Counted from the first letter of the stretch, positions 43,883 through 52,818 are shown. The stretch is DNA of 64,000 nucleotides from Roseiflexus sp. RS-1 (GCF_000016665.1 NC_009523.1:2976001-3040000); one strand, 5' to 3'. The notes: generated by a model from the letters alone, not told the origin. Translations and numbers: made by a program.

Positions 43883-44656
43883 TTACGTCCCGATAAACGA
43901 TTGCGCCGCCTGCCAGAGCGCCAGCGTAACAATCGCAACAATTGCGACCGTGCGCAGCGCATCATGGGTCAGGAGACGTCCCTGCGCTTCCGGCGCGCGC
44001 GACAGATACGCTTCGGCAGCATACATATCTTCGCCGATCAGCACACCCTCACTGGTCAGATAAAGCAGGGGCAGAGCCGTCGATGTGGTAGCACCGGCTA
44101 CCTGCGGTATGCCCTGTTGCGCACCTGCCCCGCTTGCCAGCAGCACTTCATACCCGAAACTGCCGATCAACTGACTCGCTTCAAAACGCTGTCGCCCGTA
44201 CAGCATACTCACGCCGGACGCATATGCCATTGGATCCTGCTGCGCCAGCAACTGCACATTGCCAGGATTGTAATCCTGACCCAGACCAGCGCGCTGATAC
44301 GCCTGGCGCAGGGTTCCACGAAGCGCCAGATGCGCCACTGCGTCGCCGGAACTGGCAACCACCGGAATGCCGCTCAACGCAGCTTCGGTGGCAGTACGCT
44401 CAGCGGCAAGCAGCCCTGCAATCGTTTCCGCCGTCGTGGCGCGTGCACCAATCGTGCCGCTGCCCGGTGAAAGGTGAATGGCGCGCCCGGTTTCAGCACC
44501 GCCTCCCAACCCTTGCCGGAGTGCGTCGAGCGCAGGAAGCGGGCGACGACCGAAGGTGCGCCGTCGGTCGAGTGCACGGGCATGATAGAGGAGCGTCAGG
44601 ATGATGACAATGAAAACGATCAGAAGCAGAGCGAGCGTCTGCAGGGGGAGATCCAC
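43883..44656 (-). CDS. DUF6754-like membrane protein, first gene of the operon
   Basis: A 257-residue protein with an N-terminal helix (LQTLALLLIVFIVIILTLLY), a soluble domain and a C-terminal helix (VAIVAIVTLALWQ). The soluble domain carries GRAIHLSPGSGTIGARATTAETIAGL and AYQRAGLGQDYNPGNVQLLA. From memory these resemble the uncharacterised DUF6754 family; not verified. The GTG at 44656 is preferred to the GTG at 44671 because GGAGG is 6 bases before it. It leads a compact five-gene run of the same orientation ending at 37449. Confidence 0.75.
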   Translation of the reverse strand: MDLPLQTLALLLIVFIVIILTLLYHARALDRRRTFGRRPLPALDALRQGLGGGAETGRAIHLSPGSGTIGARATTAETIAGLLAAERTATEAALSGIPVVASSGDAVAHLALRGTLRQAYQRAGLGQDYNPGNVQLLAQQDPMAYASGVSMLYGRQRFEASQLIGSFGYEVLLASGAGAQQGIPQVAGATTSTALPLLYLTSEGVLIGEDMYAAEAYLSRAPEAQGRLLTHDALRTVAIVAIVTLALWQAAQSFIGT

Positions 44657-44731
44657 GAATCGCCTCCGCACAATTCTTTACACAGTCGTGCGCTGTGCTG
44701 GCTTTGAGTGTAATTCAAATCAAATCGTTTG

Positions 44732-44971
44732 TCAACAGTCGCGGTTCAGCAGATCGTGTAACATGCGCCAGCCGCGTGCATCGCAGAGCGCATCGATTGT
44801 GCATGTCCAGCGATTTCCGGGGATAAACGGACGCGCAAAAAGCGTCACCTGACTGGCGAGGAAGTCGAGCGGAGCGATAATGTCGAGCATGATCCGCGCC
44901 GGTGTCGTCAACCCGCGTTGTGCAATCGCTCTGGCAAGTTGCTCGATTGGTTCGGTGTGCGGTTCTTCCAT
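44732..44971 (-). CDS. Small conserved hypothetical protein (79 residues)
   Basis: A short protein, MEEPHTEPIEQLARAIAQRG at the N-terminus, then a segment rich in Pro and Phe (LDIIAPLDFLASQVTLFARP) and a C-terminal RGWRMLHDLLNRDC. It looks like a soluble or peripheral helical protein; I recall similar small Chloroflexota proteins but no function. The heptamer array begins a few bases upstream of its ATG, where a ribosome site would be expected, so none is visible. It is followed by the DUF6754-like operon. Confidence 0.6.
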   Translation of the reverse strand: MEEPHTEPIEQLARAIAQRGLTTPARIMLDIIAPLDFLASQVTLFARPFIPGNRWTCTIDALCDARGWRMLHDLLNRDC

Positions 44972-44976
44972 GTTTC

Positions 44977-45067
44977 TGAGAACTGAGAACTGAGAACCAA
45001 GAACCAAGAACTAAGAACTGAGAACCGAGAACCGAGAACCGAGAACCAAGAACTGAGAACTGAGAAC
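44977..45067. repeat. TGAGAAC heptamer array, 13 units
   Basis: Thirteen uninterrupted 7-bp units (91 bases) filling the gap between the dtd stop and the small gene start. A fourteenth degenerate unit (45068-45074) overlaps the dtd stop codon. Confidence 0.95.
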
Positions 45068-45072
45068 TGAGA

Positions 45073-45540
45073 TTAGTGTTGATTGCGCGGTTCGCGGAAG
45101 ATGGCGCTGTCGAGCAGAATGGTGACAGGACCATCGTTCACCAATGCGACACGCATCATCGCGCCGAAACGTCCGGTGCTGACCGCAACTCCCAAACGGC
45201 GTAATTCACCCGCGAAGACATCAACCAGCGGTGCGGCGATCTCCGGTGGTGCGGCATCGGAAAAACTGGGGCGCCGCCCACGCCGCGTGTCGGCGTAGAG
45301 CGTAAACTGCGATACGACCAGCGCCTCGCCGCCAATATCGAGCAAGGAGCGGTTGAACCGTCCCTCCTCATCGGCAAAAATGCGCAGGTTGGCGGTCTTT
45401 TCCGCCAGCAATCTCGCTTCTGCTTCGCTGTCGCCGACGCCGATCCCAAGCAGGATCAGCAATCCCTGCCCGATAGCGCCGACCACTTCATCGCCAACCG
45501 TCACCGAAGCCTGGCTGACCCGCTGCACAACTGCTCTCAT
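45073..45540 (-). CDS. dtd: D-aminoacyl-tRNA deacylase
   Basis: A 155-residue DTD that removes D-amino acids mischarged on tRNA. It opens [20 protein letters not shown] and has the SQFTLYAD and GRRPSF motifs plus the C-terminal Gly-cisPro motif in [15 protein letters not shown] 45540 is two bases after the thioesterase stop on the same strand, indicating an operon. Its stop codon is part of a degenerate heptamer unit. Confidence 0.95.
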   Translation of the reverse strand: MRAVVQRVSQASVTVGDEVVGAIGQGLLILLGIGVGDSEAEARLLAEKTANLRIFADEEGRFNRSLLDIGGEALVVSQFTLYADTRRGRRPSFSDAAPPEIAAPLVDVFAGELRRLGVAVSTGRFGAMMRVALVNDGPVTILLDSAIFREPRNQH

Positions 45541-45542
45541 GA

Positions 45543-45959
45543 TCACCGTTCCATCGCCTGCGCCAGATCGACCATAGCAATTGTGCAGCGCGAAATGCAG
45601 ATCAGGCGATCCTGCTCATCGACGATCCGCACATCCCATACCTGGGTCGATTTGCCAATGTGTAGCGGCGTACCGGTGGCAGTTACCCTGCCGTCACGCT
45701 TGGGGCGAAGATGATTGGCGTTGATCTCCAGACCAAACGACGCTTTTCCCGGCGGGCAATTGAAGAACGCGCCGATGCTGGCGACCGTCTCGGCGAGCGC
45801 GACTGATGCCCCGCCATGGAGATAACCAAGCGGTTGGTGATGATCCGGCGTGACGGGCATCGTCGCAACAATGCGCTGTGGTGATAGTTCCACAATCTCG
45901 ATGCCGAGCCGGGAAGCCAGACCGCCGCTGGTGAGTTGGGAAAGATCGAGGTGTGACAT
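45543..45959 (-). CDS. PaaI-like hotdog-fold thioesterase
   Basis: A 138-residue hotdog protein of the PaaI/YbgC-like thioesterase group: [17 protein letters not shown] with the catalytic-region HGG and ALAE, then [12 protein letters not shown] and [20 protein letters not shown]. It hydrolyses acyl-CoA or similar thioesters. ATG 45959 was chosen; the longer frame is heptamer repeat read as codons (SSQFLVLSSQF). The array ends 2 bases before the ATG, so no normal ribosome site is present. Confidence 0.88.
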   Translation of the reverse strand: MSHLDLSQLTSGGLASRLGIEIVELSPQRIVATMPVTPDHHQPLGYLHGGASVALAETVASIGAFFNCPPGKASFGLEINANHLRPKRDGRVTATGTPLHIGKSTQVWDVRIVDEQDRLICISRCTIAMVDLAQAMER

Positions 45960-45961
45960 GA

Positions 45962-46010
45962 TGAGAACCAGGAACTGAGAACTGAGAACCAGGAACTGAG
46001 AACTGAGAAC
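45962..46010. repeat. TGAGAAC/CAGGAAC heptamer array, 7 units
   Basis: Seven 7-bp units directly abutting the thioesterase start codon (cat 45957-45959). Confidence 0.92.
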
Positions 46011-46074
46011 TGACTTTCTGACCCTTATTATTGTAGCATGGATAACAATCTGCACTTGTCGTCTTTGCCGCTTT

Positions 46075-46083
46075 TGCTATACT
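46075..46083 (+). promoter_or_regulatory. Extended -10 for the CoxL-like gene
   Basis: TGCTATACT with a possible TTGTCG -35 (46056-46061, spacing 16). It lies 44 bases upstream of the ATG. Confidence 0.5.
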
Positions 46084-46127
46084 GTACATGAACGATCCGC
46101 TCTCCGAGTTCCAGAACTGAGGGGCTT

Positions 46128-48452
46128 ATGGCTTATGCATCGTTGATTGGCGCAGAGGTGCGCCGCAAGGAGGATCCGCGTCTGATTTCCGGCGCAGGGC
46201 GTTATGTCGGCGACATAACATTGCCCGGCATGCAGTACGTCGCTTTCGTCCGCAGTCCCTACCCGCATGCCCGTATCGGCGCCATTGACTCTTCGCAGGC
46301 GCTCCGCGTTTCCGGGGTGACGGCGGTTGTGACCGGTGAAGATCTGCGCGACGTATACACCGAGATGTTGTTCGAAGGCAGCGAAGGATCGGACGTATCC
46401 GGCGAAGCGCCGCCGCGCCACTCACACTATCCTGTCTCAATCGAGAAGGTGCGTCACGTGGGGGAAATCGTTGCAGCAGTCATTGCGACCACTCCTGCCG
46501 CCGCCGCCGATGGCGTTGCCGCAGTTATAGTGGACTGGCAGCCACTGCCGGCAGTCGCCGATATGGAACAGGCGCTCCGTCCTGATGCTCCGCTTTTGTT
46601 CGAGGGGACGCAGAACAATATCGACCATGTGTGGCAGCGCAAGCGTGGTGATGTCGAAGCGGCTTTCGCCGGCGCCCATCGGGTTGTGAAACTCCGCATG
46701 GTCAGTCAGCGTCTGTCGGGTGTGCCGATGGAGGGGCGCGCCGTGCTCACCGCACCCGATCCGACAACCGGTGGATTGACGGTCTGGACCAGCACCCAGG
46801 CGGCGCACTGGATCCGACGCGATCTGGCGAAGATGCTGGGGATGCCCGAAAATCAGATCCGCGTGATCGCCCCCGATGTCGGCGGCGGGTTCGGCGTCAA
46901 GATCGGCGTCTATCCCGAAGAAGCGGCGCTGGCGGCGCTGACGCGACGCCTTGGCATTCCGCTGCGCTGGGTCGAGACGCGCCTGGAACACATGCAGGCG
47001 ACCACGCACGGGCGCGCGCAAATTGCTGATTACGAGGCGGCAGTGACCGCCGACGGCATCGTAACGGCGTTGCGCGCCCGTGTGATCGCCGATCTCGGCG
47101 CGTATCCGGTATCGGCGGCTATTCCCGACCTGACCGGGATGATGGCCGTGGGGGTGTATCAGATTCCGGCTGTTGATTACGAGATCACGTGCGTCTACAC
47201 CAACACCACGCCGGTTGCCGCCTACCGCGGCGCGGGTCGCCCGGAAGCCGCCTATTATATCGAGCGTCTGATGGACACAATTGCGCTTGAACTGAACCTT
47301 GATCCGGTTGATGTGCGCCGGCGCAATTTCATTCCACCCGATGCCTTCCCCTACAAAACGCCGACCGGTCCGCTGTACGATAGCGGCGACTACGACAAGC
47401 CGTTGAGGAAAGCGCTCGAAGTCGGACGCTATACCGATCTGCGCGCTGAGCAGCAGCAACGCCTTGCAGCGCGCGCTGCGGGCGAGCGTGTGCCGTTGTT
47501 GGGCATCGGCATTGCCTGCTATGTCGAAATGTGCGGCTTTGGTCCCTTTGAAAGCGCGCACGTGCGTGTCGAACCGTCTGGAACAGTCACCGTTATGACC
47601 GGTATCTCGCCGCACGGTCAGGGGAATGCCACGACATTCGCCCAGATCGTCGCCGATCAACTGGGCGCCGATTTTGACAGCGTGGTGGTGATCAGCGGCG
47701 ATACGGCGATGACCCCGATGGGCAATGGCACGATGGGCAGCCGTAGCCTGGCGGTCGGCGGCGGTGCGCTGGTGCGCGCGCTTGCGCAGGTGCGCGAGAA
47801 AGCGCGCCGGATTGCCGCTCATATGCTCGAAGCCGCGATCGACGATGTCGTCTTTGAAGAGGGACGGTATCACGTCAAAGGTTCGCCCGACAGCGGTCTC
47901 ACCCTGGCGCAGATCGCCGAACGCGCCTACTCCGACGACCTGCCCGATGATGTCGATCCCGGACTGGAGGCGACCGATTTCTTCAAGCCGCCAGCATTGA
48001 TCTACCCCTTCGGCGCGCATCTGGCAGTCGTGGAGGTCGATCCCGACACCGGTATCGTCACCGTGCGCGACTATGTCAGCGTCGATGATTGCGGTCCACG
48101 CATCAGCCCGATCATTGTCGCCGGTCAGGTGCATGGCGGGCTGGCGCAGGGTATCGCGCAGGCGCTGTTCGAGGAAGTTGTGTACGACGAAAACGGACAG
48201 TTGCTCAGTGGGTCGCTTATGGATTATACTCTTCCTCGCGCCGATGATCTGCCCTCGTTCGTGGTTGAACAAACGATTACGCCGACGCCGCACAATCCGC
48301 TGGGCGCCAAAGGAATTGGTGAAGCAGCGACAATTGGCTCGACACCGGCGATCGTCAATGCAGTGGTGGATGCACTGAAGCATCTGGGCGTACGGCATAT
48401 CGATATGCCGCTGCGACCCGAGAAGGTCTGGCGCGCCTGCAATCAGGCGTAA
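46128..48452 (+). CDS. Molybdopterin-binding subunit of the xanthine oxidase family (form II CoxL-like)
   Basis: A 774-residue Mo-cofactor subunit. The active-site loop reads AYRGAGR, the form II signature, not the AYXCSFR of true CO dehydrogenase. Other signatures are YVAFVRSPYPHARI, GGGFGVKIGVYPEEA, GISPHGQGNATTF, and a C-terminal PLGAKGIGEAATIG with the conserved Glu. Medium (FAD) and small (2Fe-2S) subunits are not adjacent, so partners must be encoded elsewhere. The substrate may be an aldehyde, purine or other hydroxylatable compound. An extended -10 lies 44 bases upstream. Confidence 0.9.
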   Translation: MAYASLIGAEVRRKEDPRLISGAGRYVGDITLPGMQYVAFVRSPYPHARIGAIDSSQALRVSGVTAVVTGEDLRDVYTEMLFEGSEGSDVSGEAPPRHSHYPVSIEKVRHVGEIVAAVIATTPAAAADGVAAVIVDWQPLPAVADMEQALRPDAPLLFEGTQNNIDHVWQRKRGDVEAAFAGAHRVVKLRMVSQRLSGVPMEGRAVLTAPDPTTGGLTVWTSTQAAHWIRRDLAKMLGMPENQIRVIAPDVGGGFGVKIGVYPEEAALAALTRRLGIPLRWVETRLEHMQATTHGRAQIADYEAAVTADGIVTALRARVIADLGAYPVSAAIPDLTGMMAVGVYQIPAVDYEITCVYTNTTPVAAYRGAGRPEAAYYIERLMDTIALELNLDPVDVRRRNFIPPDAFPYKTPTGPLYDSGDYDKPLRKALEVGRYTDLRAEQQQRLAARAAGERVPLLGIGIACYVEMCGFGPFESAHVRVEPSGTVTVMTGISPHGQGNATTFAQIVADQLGADFDSVVVISGDTAMTPMGNGTMGSRSLAVGGGALVRALAQVREKARRIAAHMLEAAIDDVVFEEGRYHVKGSPDSGLTLAQIAERAYSDDLPDDVDPGLEATDFFKPPALIYPFGAHLAVVEVDPDTGIVTVRDYVSVDDCGPRISPIIVAGQVHGGLAQGIAQALFEEVVYDENGQLLSGSLMDYTLPRADDLPSFVVEQTITPTPHNPLGAKGIGEAATIGSTPAIVNAVVDALKHLGVRHIDMPLRPEKVWRACNQA

Positions 48453-48525
48453 AGCGGAACGCAGGCGTCATTTATCTCCAGTGCTGGCGCTTTGCAGCGT
48501 CGGCGCTCAAGAAAGGAGCGCCCTC

Positions 48526-49140
48526 ATGGGTCTCGGTCAATTGTTCGGCAAGGATAAGGAGAAGAAGGAAGAAGAGAAGTCGGATCAGCAGAAGATCGGC
48601 GAGACGATCAAGAACCTCAGCGACCGCATATACGAACTCCAGAAACAACTTCAACAGCGCAACTCCGAAATCGATCAGTTAACGATGCAACTGACCGAGG
48701 CGCAGCGACAGGCGGAAGCCGCCAGAGGCGCTGCGAGCGTAGAACAGTTGACGCTCTCGGCAACTCAAGATGCACTGCGCGACGCCAACGCACGCATGCG
48801 CGAACTCGAAGCGCAGATCGGGCAACTGGCGAAAGAAAAGGCTGCGATGGAAGAGCAGGCAAAGAGCGCAGGCGCCGCCATTGCCGAAATGGCGGGCGGC
48901 AAACCGGGTCTGGCGGTCGGTGCGACTGCCTGGGTGCAGAAGGCAGGCGGGAAGAACCTGCGTCGCCGCAGCGCACCCGGTCTCAATTCTGAGGTGCACG
49001 ATGGTCTGGCGCCAGGCACGCAACTGACCCTGCTCGAAGGTCCGGTCGCTGCCGATGGGTACCACTGGTGGCGGATCCGCGCCGCCGATGGACGAGAGGG
49101 ATGGGTCGCAGGCGAAGAACTGGTGACCGCTCCTGAGTAA
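48526..49140 (+). CDS. Coiled-coil protein with C-terminal SH3b domain
   Basis: A 204-residue protein: a short Lys/Glu-rich start (GKDKEKKEEEKSDQQK), a long coiled coil (about residues 25-120) and a bacterial SH3-like domain (about 125-200) with NLRRRSAPGLNSEVHDGL and GYHWWRIRAADGREGWV. There is no signal peptide, so it is probably cytosolic. SH3b modules bind peptides or cell-wall parts in other proteins; the role here is unknown. ATG 48526 has AAGGAG 7 bases upstream. Confidence 0.8.
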   Translation: MGLGQLFGKDKEKKEEEKSDQQKIGETIKNLSDRIYELQKQLQQRNSEIDQLTMQLTEAQRQAEAARGAASVEQLTLSATQDALRDANARMRELEAQIGQLAKEKAAMEEQAKSAGAAIAEMAGGKPGLAVGATAWVQKAGGKNLRRRSAPGLNSEVHDGLAPGTQLTLLEGPVAADGYHWWRIRAADGREGWVAGEELVTAPE

Positions 49141-49182
49141 CAGCCCTTGTAGAATAGTGTGGCATCCTGGTAGACCCCTGCG

Positions 49183-50418
49183 GTGCATCATCGTGTCATT
49201 CAAGCGGCATACGTGAGAGAAGACGTACAACCAGTCGCAACGCCGCAGGGGTCGGTTGCCGAAGTGCTGGCAGCATTTATTCGCCTGGGTTTGACCTCGT
49301 TCGGCGGACCGACCGCCCACCTGGGGTATTTTCGGGAAGAGTTCGTCGTTCGACGGCGCTGGCTGGATGATCAGACCTACGCCGATCTGGTGGCGCTCTG
49401 CCAGTTTCTGCCCGGTCCGGCAAGCAGTCAGACCGGCATTGCGCTCGGCGTCCTGCGCGCCGGTTTGCCGGGCGGCTTCGCGGCGTGGGTCGGGTTCACC
49501 ATTCCATCGGCGATTTTGATGATCGTAGCCGCATATGGCGTCGCGTCGCTTAGTGCAGACACAGCGGCGTTACACGGACTGAAAGTCGTCGCTGTGGCTG
49601 TCGTGGCTCAGGCGGTGTGGGGTATGGCGCGCACGCTCTGCCCCGACCGCGAGCGCGCGACAATGGCGATTCTTGCGGCTGTAGCATTGCTCGTCTGGAG
49701 CAATGCGCTGGCGCAGATCGCCATTATTGCTGCTGGCGGAATTGTCGGCTGGCGATTGTTGCGTAGCGGCGCGCCAGCGGCAGCGCCGTCGTCGCTGGCG
49801 GCGTTCGATCATCGCCTGGCTATCGGGTGCTGGATCGCGTTCTTCGGGTTGCTCATCGCGCTGCCGCTGGCGCGCACGGTCTTCCCGTTCCATGCACTCG
49901 AACTTTTCGACAGTTTCTACCGCGCTGGCGCACTGGTCTTCGGCGGCGGGCACGTCGTTCTGCCGCTGCTCCATACTGAAGTCGTGTCGCCTGGATGGAT
50001 CAGTGATGCGCAATTTATCGCCGGTTACGGCATGGCGCAGGCAGTGCCAGGACCACTTTTTACATTTGCGGCATATCTGGGAACAATTCAGACCACAACG
50101 CCCAACGGTTGGGCAGGAGGGATTCTGGCGTTGCTGGCGATCTTTCTGCCTGCCTGGCTGCTGGTGATTGGCGCGCTCCCGTTCTGGGACTGGTTGCGCG
50201 CCAGAACGGAGGTCCAGGCAGCGTTGCGCGGCATTAATGCCGCAGTCGTCGGCATTCTGCTTGCCACGCTGTACACGCCGGTGATGACCAGTGCTATCAT
50301 GATGCCGCTCGACGCAGCGCTTGCGCTTGCCTGCTTTGGCATGCTGACGTTGTGGAAACTGCCGCCCTGGCTGGTTGTCGTTGTTGCAGGGGGGATCGGT
50401 TGGGTGGTGCGTGTGTGA
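49183..50418 (+). CDS. chrA: Chromate transporter family protein (long ChrA type)
   Basis: A 411-residue protein with two homologous halves and about ten transmembrane helices. Each half opens with a ChrA signature: FGGPTAHLGYFREEFV, QFLPGPASSQTGIALG in the first, FGGGHVVLPLLHTEVV and GYGMAQAVPGPLFTFAAYLG in the second. The family exports chromate, possibly by proton exchange. The start is uncertain; GTG 49183 is the longest. Its stop TGA is the first three bases of a heptamer array. Confidence 0.9.
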   Translation: MHHRVIQAAYVREDVQPVATPQGSVAEVLAAFIRLGLTSFGGPTAHLGYFREEFVVRRRWLDDQTYADLVALCQFLPGPASSQTGIALGVLRAGLPGGFAAWVGFTIPSAILMIVAAYGVASLSADTAALHGLKVVAVAVVAQAVWGMARTLCPDRERATMAILAAVALLVWSNALAQIAIIAAGGIVGWRLLRSGAPAAAPSSLAAFDHRLAIGCWIAFFGLLIALPLARTVFPFHALELFDSFYRAGALVFGGGHVVLPLLHTEVVSPGWISDAQFIAGYGMAQAVPGPLFTFAAYLGTIQTTTPNGWAGGILALLAIFLPAWLLVIGALPFWDWLRARTEVQAALRGINAAVVGILLATLYTPVMTSAIMMPLDAALALACFGMLTLWKLPPWLVVVVAGGIGWVVRV

Positions 50419-50506
50419 GAACTGGGAACTGAGAACTGAGAACTAAGAACTGAGAACTGAGAAATGAGAACTAAGAACTGAGAACTGAGAACTGAGAACC
50501 GAGAAC
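50416..50506. repeat. TGAGAAC heptamer array, 13 units
   Basis: Thirteen 7-bp units. The first unit supplies the TGA stop codon of the chromate transporter gene. It fills most of the gap to the P-type ATPase gene. Confidence 0.95.
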
Positions 50507-50544
50507 CAACGTTGTGAGGTCTCACGACTACACGGAACAAGGAG

Positions 50545-52761
50545 ATGCAGACACGCAACTACATCTTCGCCATTCACGGCATCGACTGCGCGCATTGCGC
50601 GAACACCATCGAGGTGAGCGTCGCTCGTCTCGATGGCGTCGAGGCGTGCGAACTCAACGCGACGACCGGTCGGCTCCGTGTGCGCGGCGCCGTCGAACCT
50701 GATGCAATTATTACGTATGTGCGTTCGCTGGGGTATGAGGCGACGCTGCTGGAAAACGACGGTGTAACGCCGACGACCCCCGACGCATCGGTGTCGTTTG
50801 TTGAGTTCATGTGGCAACGCCTTGAAACGCGCCTGGCGCTGATCGGCGCAATAATGATCGTTCCAGGCGTTGTCCTGCATGAACTGCTCGGATGGCGCGC
50901 CTTCTGGATCGACGCCCTGGCATTTGCTGCGCTGATTGCCGCCGGTCTGCCGATCGCGCGCAGCGCCTGGCGTTCACTCGTCCGCAGTCGCACGATCTCG
51001 ATCAATGCGCTGATGACCATTGCCGCAATTGGGGCGGTGATCATTGGAGCGCATGTCGAAGCTGCCCTGGTTATGGTATTATTTGCCATTGGCGAGGCGA
51101 TCGAAGGGTTTACCGCTGCGCGCGCACGCGATGCCATTCGTTCGCTGATGACGCTTGTTCCTGAAACTGCTCTGCGCCTCCGCGACGGATATGAAACAAG
51201 GACGCCGGTCGCCGAACTGAAGGTTGGCGACGTCATCGTTGTGCGCCCTGGCGAGCGTGTGCCGATGGATGGCGTCGTGCGCAGCGGCGCGACGCATATC
51301 AACCAGGCGCCGATCACCGGCGAGAGTGTGCCGGTCGTCAAGACGCCGGGAGCGGAAGTGTATGCCGGGAGCATCAACGGCGAAGGCGTGATCGAGGTGA
51401 TTGTCACGCATCTGGCAAGCGACAACACGATCAGTCGCATGATCCGCCTGGTGCAGGAGGCGCAGGATCGCCGTGCGCCCGTGCAGCGCCTGATTGATCG
51501 CTTTGCAGGATGGTATACGCCGGCAGTGGTTGCCATTGCTGCGCTGATCGCCGTCATCCCGCCGCTGCTGTTCGGGCAACCGTTCTGGAACCCGTCGCCG
51601 GACGAATTCGGCTGGTTCTACCGTAGTCTGGCGCTTCTGGTCGTCGCCTGTCCCTGCGCGCTCGTCATCAGCACGCCGGTGAGCGTGGTCAGTGCGTTGA
51701 GCGCTGCAGCGCGCGCTGGCGTGCTGATCAAAGGCGGTGCGGCGCTGGAGGCGCTTGGCAAGGTGCGCGCTGTCGCATTCGATAAAACCGGCACCCTGAC
51801 CACGGGCAGACCGGTGCTCGTTGCAGTACGCTCGGTGGAATGCCGCGAGCCGGAACAGAACGAGGATGCACGTTGCGACGCATGCACAACGCTGCTCGAA
51901 CTTGCCTGCGCCGTCGAGCAACGCTCCGAACATCCCCTGGCGCACGCGATTGTCGATGCCGCCCGCGTGCGGGGAGTCATGCAGAACGCGCCACGCGCCA
52001 CATCCGTCACGGCGCTGCCGGGTCACGGGATTGTGGGGGATGTGAATGGGCGCACGGTCCTCATCGGCAGCCATCGTTACTTCGATGAAACAGCGCCTCA
52101 CCCGCTCGCCTTCTGTGATCGCGCGGAACGGGACGCTGGCGCCGGTCGCACGCCGCTGATGGTCAGCATCGATGGGACGTTCGCCGGTATGCTGAGCGTC
52201 GCCGACGCCATTCGCCCTGAAGCCCGCGAAGCGATTGCGCGCCTGAGACGAGCAGGGATTCAACACGCCGTCATGCTCACCGGCGACCGCCGTGAAACGG
52301 CGCAGGCCATCGCCGCCGACGCTGGCATCGATGATGTGCGTGCTGAAGTGCTCCCCGAATACAAAGCGCAGATGGTCGAAAACCTCCGCGCCACCTACGG
52401 CGCTGTGGCAATGGTCGGCGACGGCATCAACGATACTCCCGCCCTGGCATCGGCAACTGTCGGCATTGCCATCGGTGCGGCGCACGGCGGAACGAATCAG
52501 GCAATGGAAACCGCTGATGTCACTCTGATGAGCGATGACCTGCGCCGCCTGCCATTCGTGTTCGAGCTGGCGCGCGCCACACGCCGCACAATTATGGTCA
52601 ATGTCGCCTTTAGCATTGCCGTCAAGGCGGTGTTTCTGGTGATTGTTGCAGCAGGCTGGAGTACCATGTGGATGGCGGTGTTCGCCGATATGGGGACATC
52701 GCTGCTGGTAACGTTGAACGGTCTGCGGTTGCTGGGGATGCGCCACCAGGGAGAGGCGTGA
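50545..52761 (+). CDS. zntA: P1B-type heavy-metal ATPase, Zn/Cd/Pb class
   Basis: A 738-residue metal-exporting P-type ATPase. An N-terminal heavy-metal-associated domain has GIDCAHCANTIE (metal Cys pair). The core shows TGES, the membrane CPC (VVACPCALVIS), phosphorylation site DKTGTLTTG, SEHPLAHA and GDGINDTPAL. The last membrane helix contains FADMGTSLLVTLNGLRLL with the Asp typical of Zn2+/Cd2+/Pb2+ pumps rather than Cu+ pumps. AAGGAG is unusually close to the ATG. It follows chrA, so this may be a small metal-resistance unit. Confidence 0.93.
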   Translation: MQTRNYIFAIHGIDCAHCANTIEVSVARLDGVEACELNATTGRLRVRGAVEPDAIITYVRSLGYEATLLENDGVTPTTPDASVSFVEFMWQRLETRLALIGAIMIVPGVVLHELLGWRAFWIDALAFAALIAAGLPIARSAWRSLVRSRTISINALMTIAAIGAVIIGAHVEAALVMVLFAIGEAIEGFTAARARDAIRSLMTLVPETALRLRDGYETRTPVAELKVGDVIVVRPGERVPMDGVVRSGATHINQAPITGESVPVVKTPGAEVYAGSINGEGVIEVIVTHLASDNTISRMIRLVQEAQDRRAPVQRLIDRFAGWYTPAVVAIAALIAVIPPLLFGQPFWNPSPDEFGWFYRSLALLVVACPCALVISTPVSVVSALSAAARAGVLIKGGAALEALGKVRAVAFDKTGTLTTGRPVLVAVRSVECREPEQNEDARCDACTTLLELACAVEQRSEHPLAHAIVDAARVRGVMQNAPRATSVTALPGHGIVGDVNGRTVLIGSHRYFDETAPHPLAFCDRAERDAGAGRTPLMVSIDGTFAGMLSVADAIRPEAREAIARLRRAGIQHAVMLTGDRRETAQAIAADAGIDDVRAEVLPEYKAQMVENLRATYGAVAMVGDGINDTPALASATVGIAIGAAHGGTNQAMETADVTLMSDDLRRLPFVFELARATRRTIMVNVAFSIAVKAVFLVIVAAGWSTMWMAVFADMGTSLLVTLNGLRLLGMRHQGEA

Positions 52762-52818
52762 AAACCCTTTCAGAACACTCGCGTTGAGCGCGCATGCCGG
52801 GAGCGTATGCGCTTTCAG

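Noticed and set aside
44715-45134. 139-codon minus-strand frame with SSQFSVLGSRF repeats
   Set aside because: The repeat text is the heptamer array read as codons; a real small gene lies in another frame from 44971.
46437-48398. 653-codon minus-strand frame opposite the CoxL-like gene
   Set aside because: Shadow frame in high-GC DNA; the plus-strand product has full family motifs.
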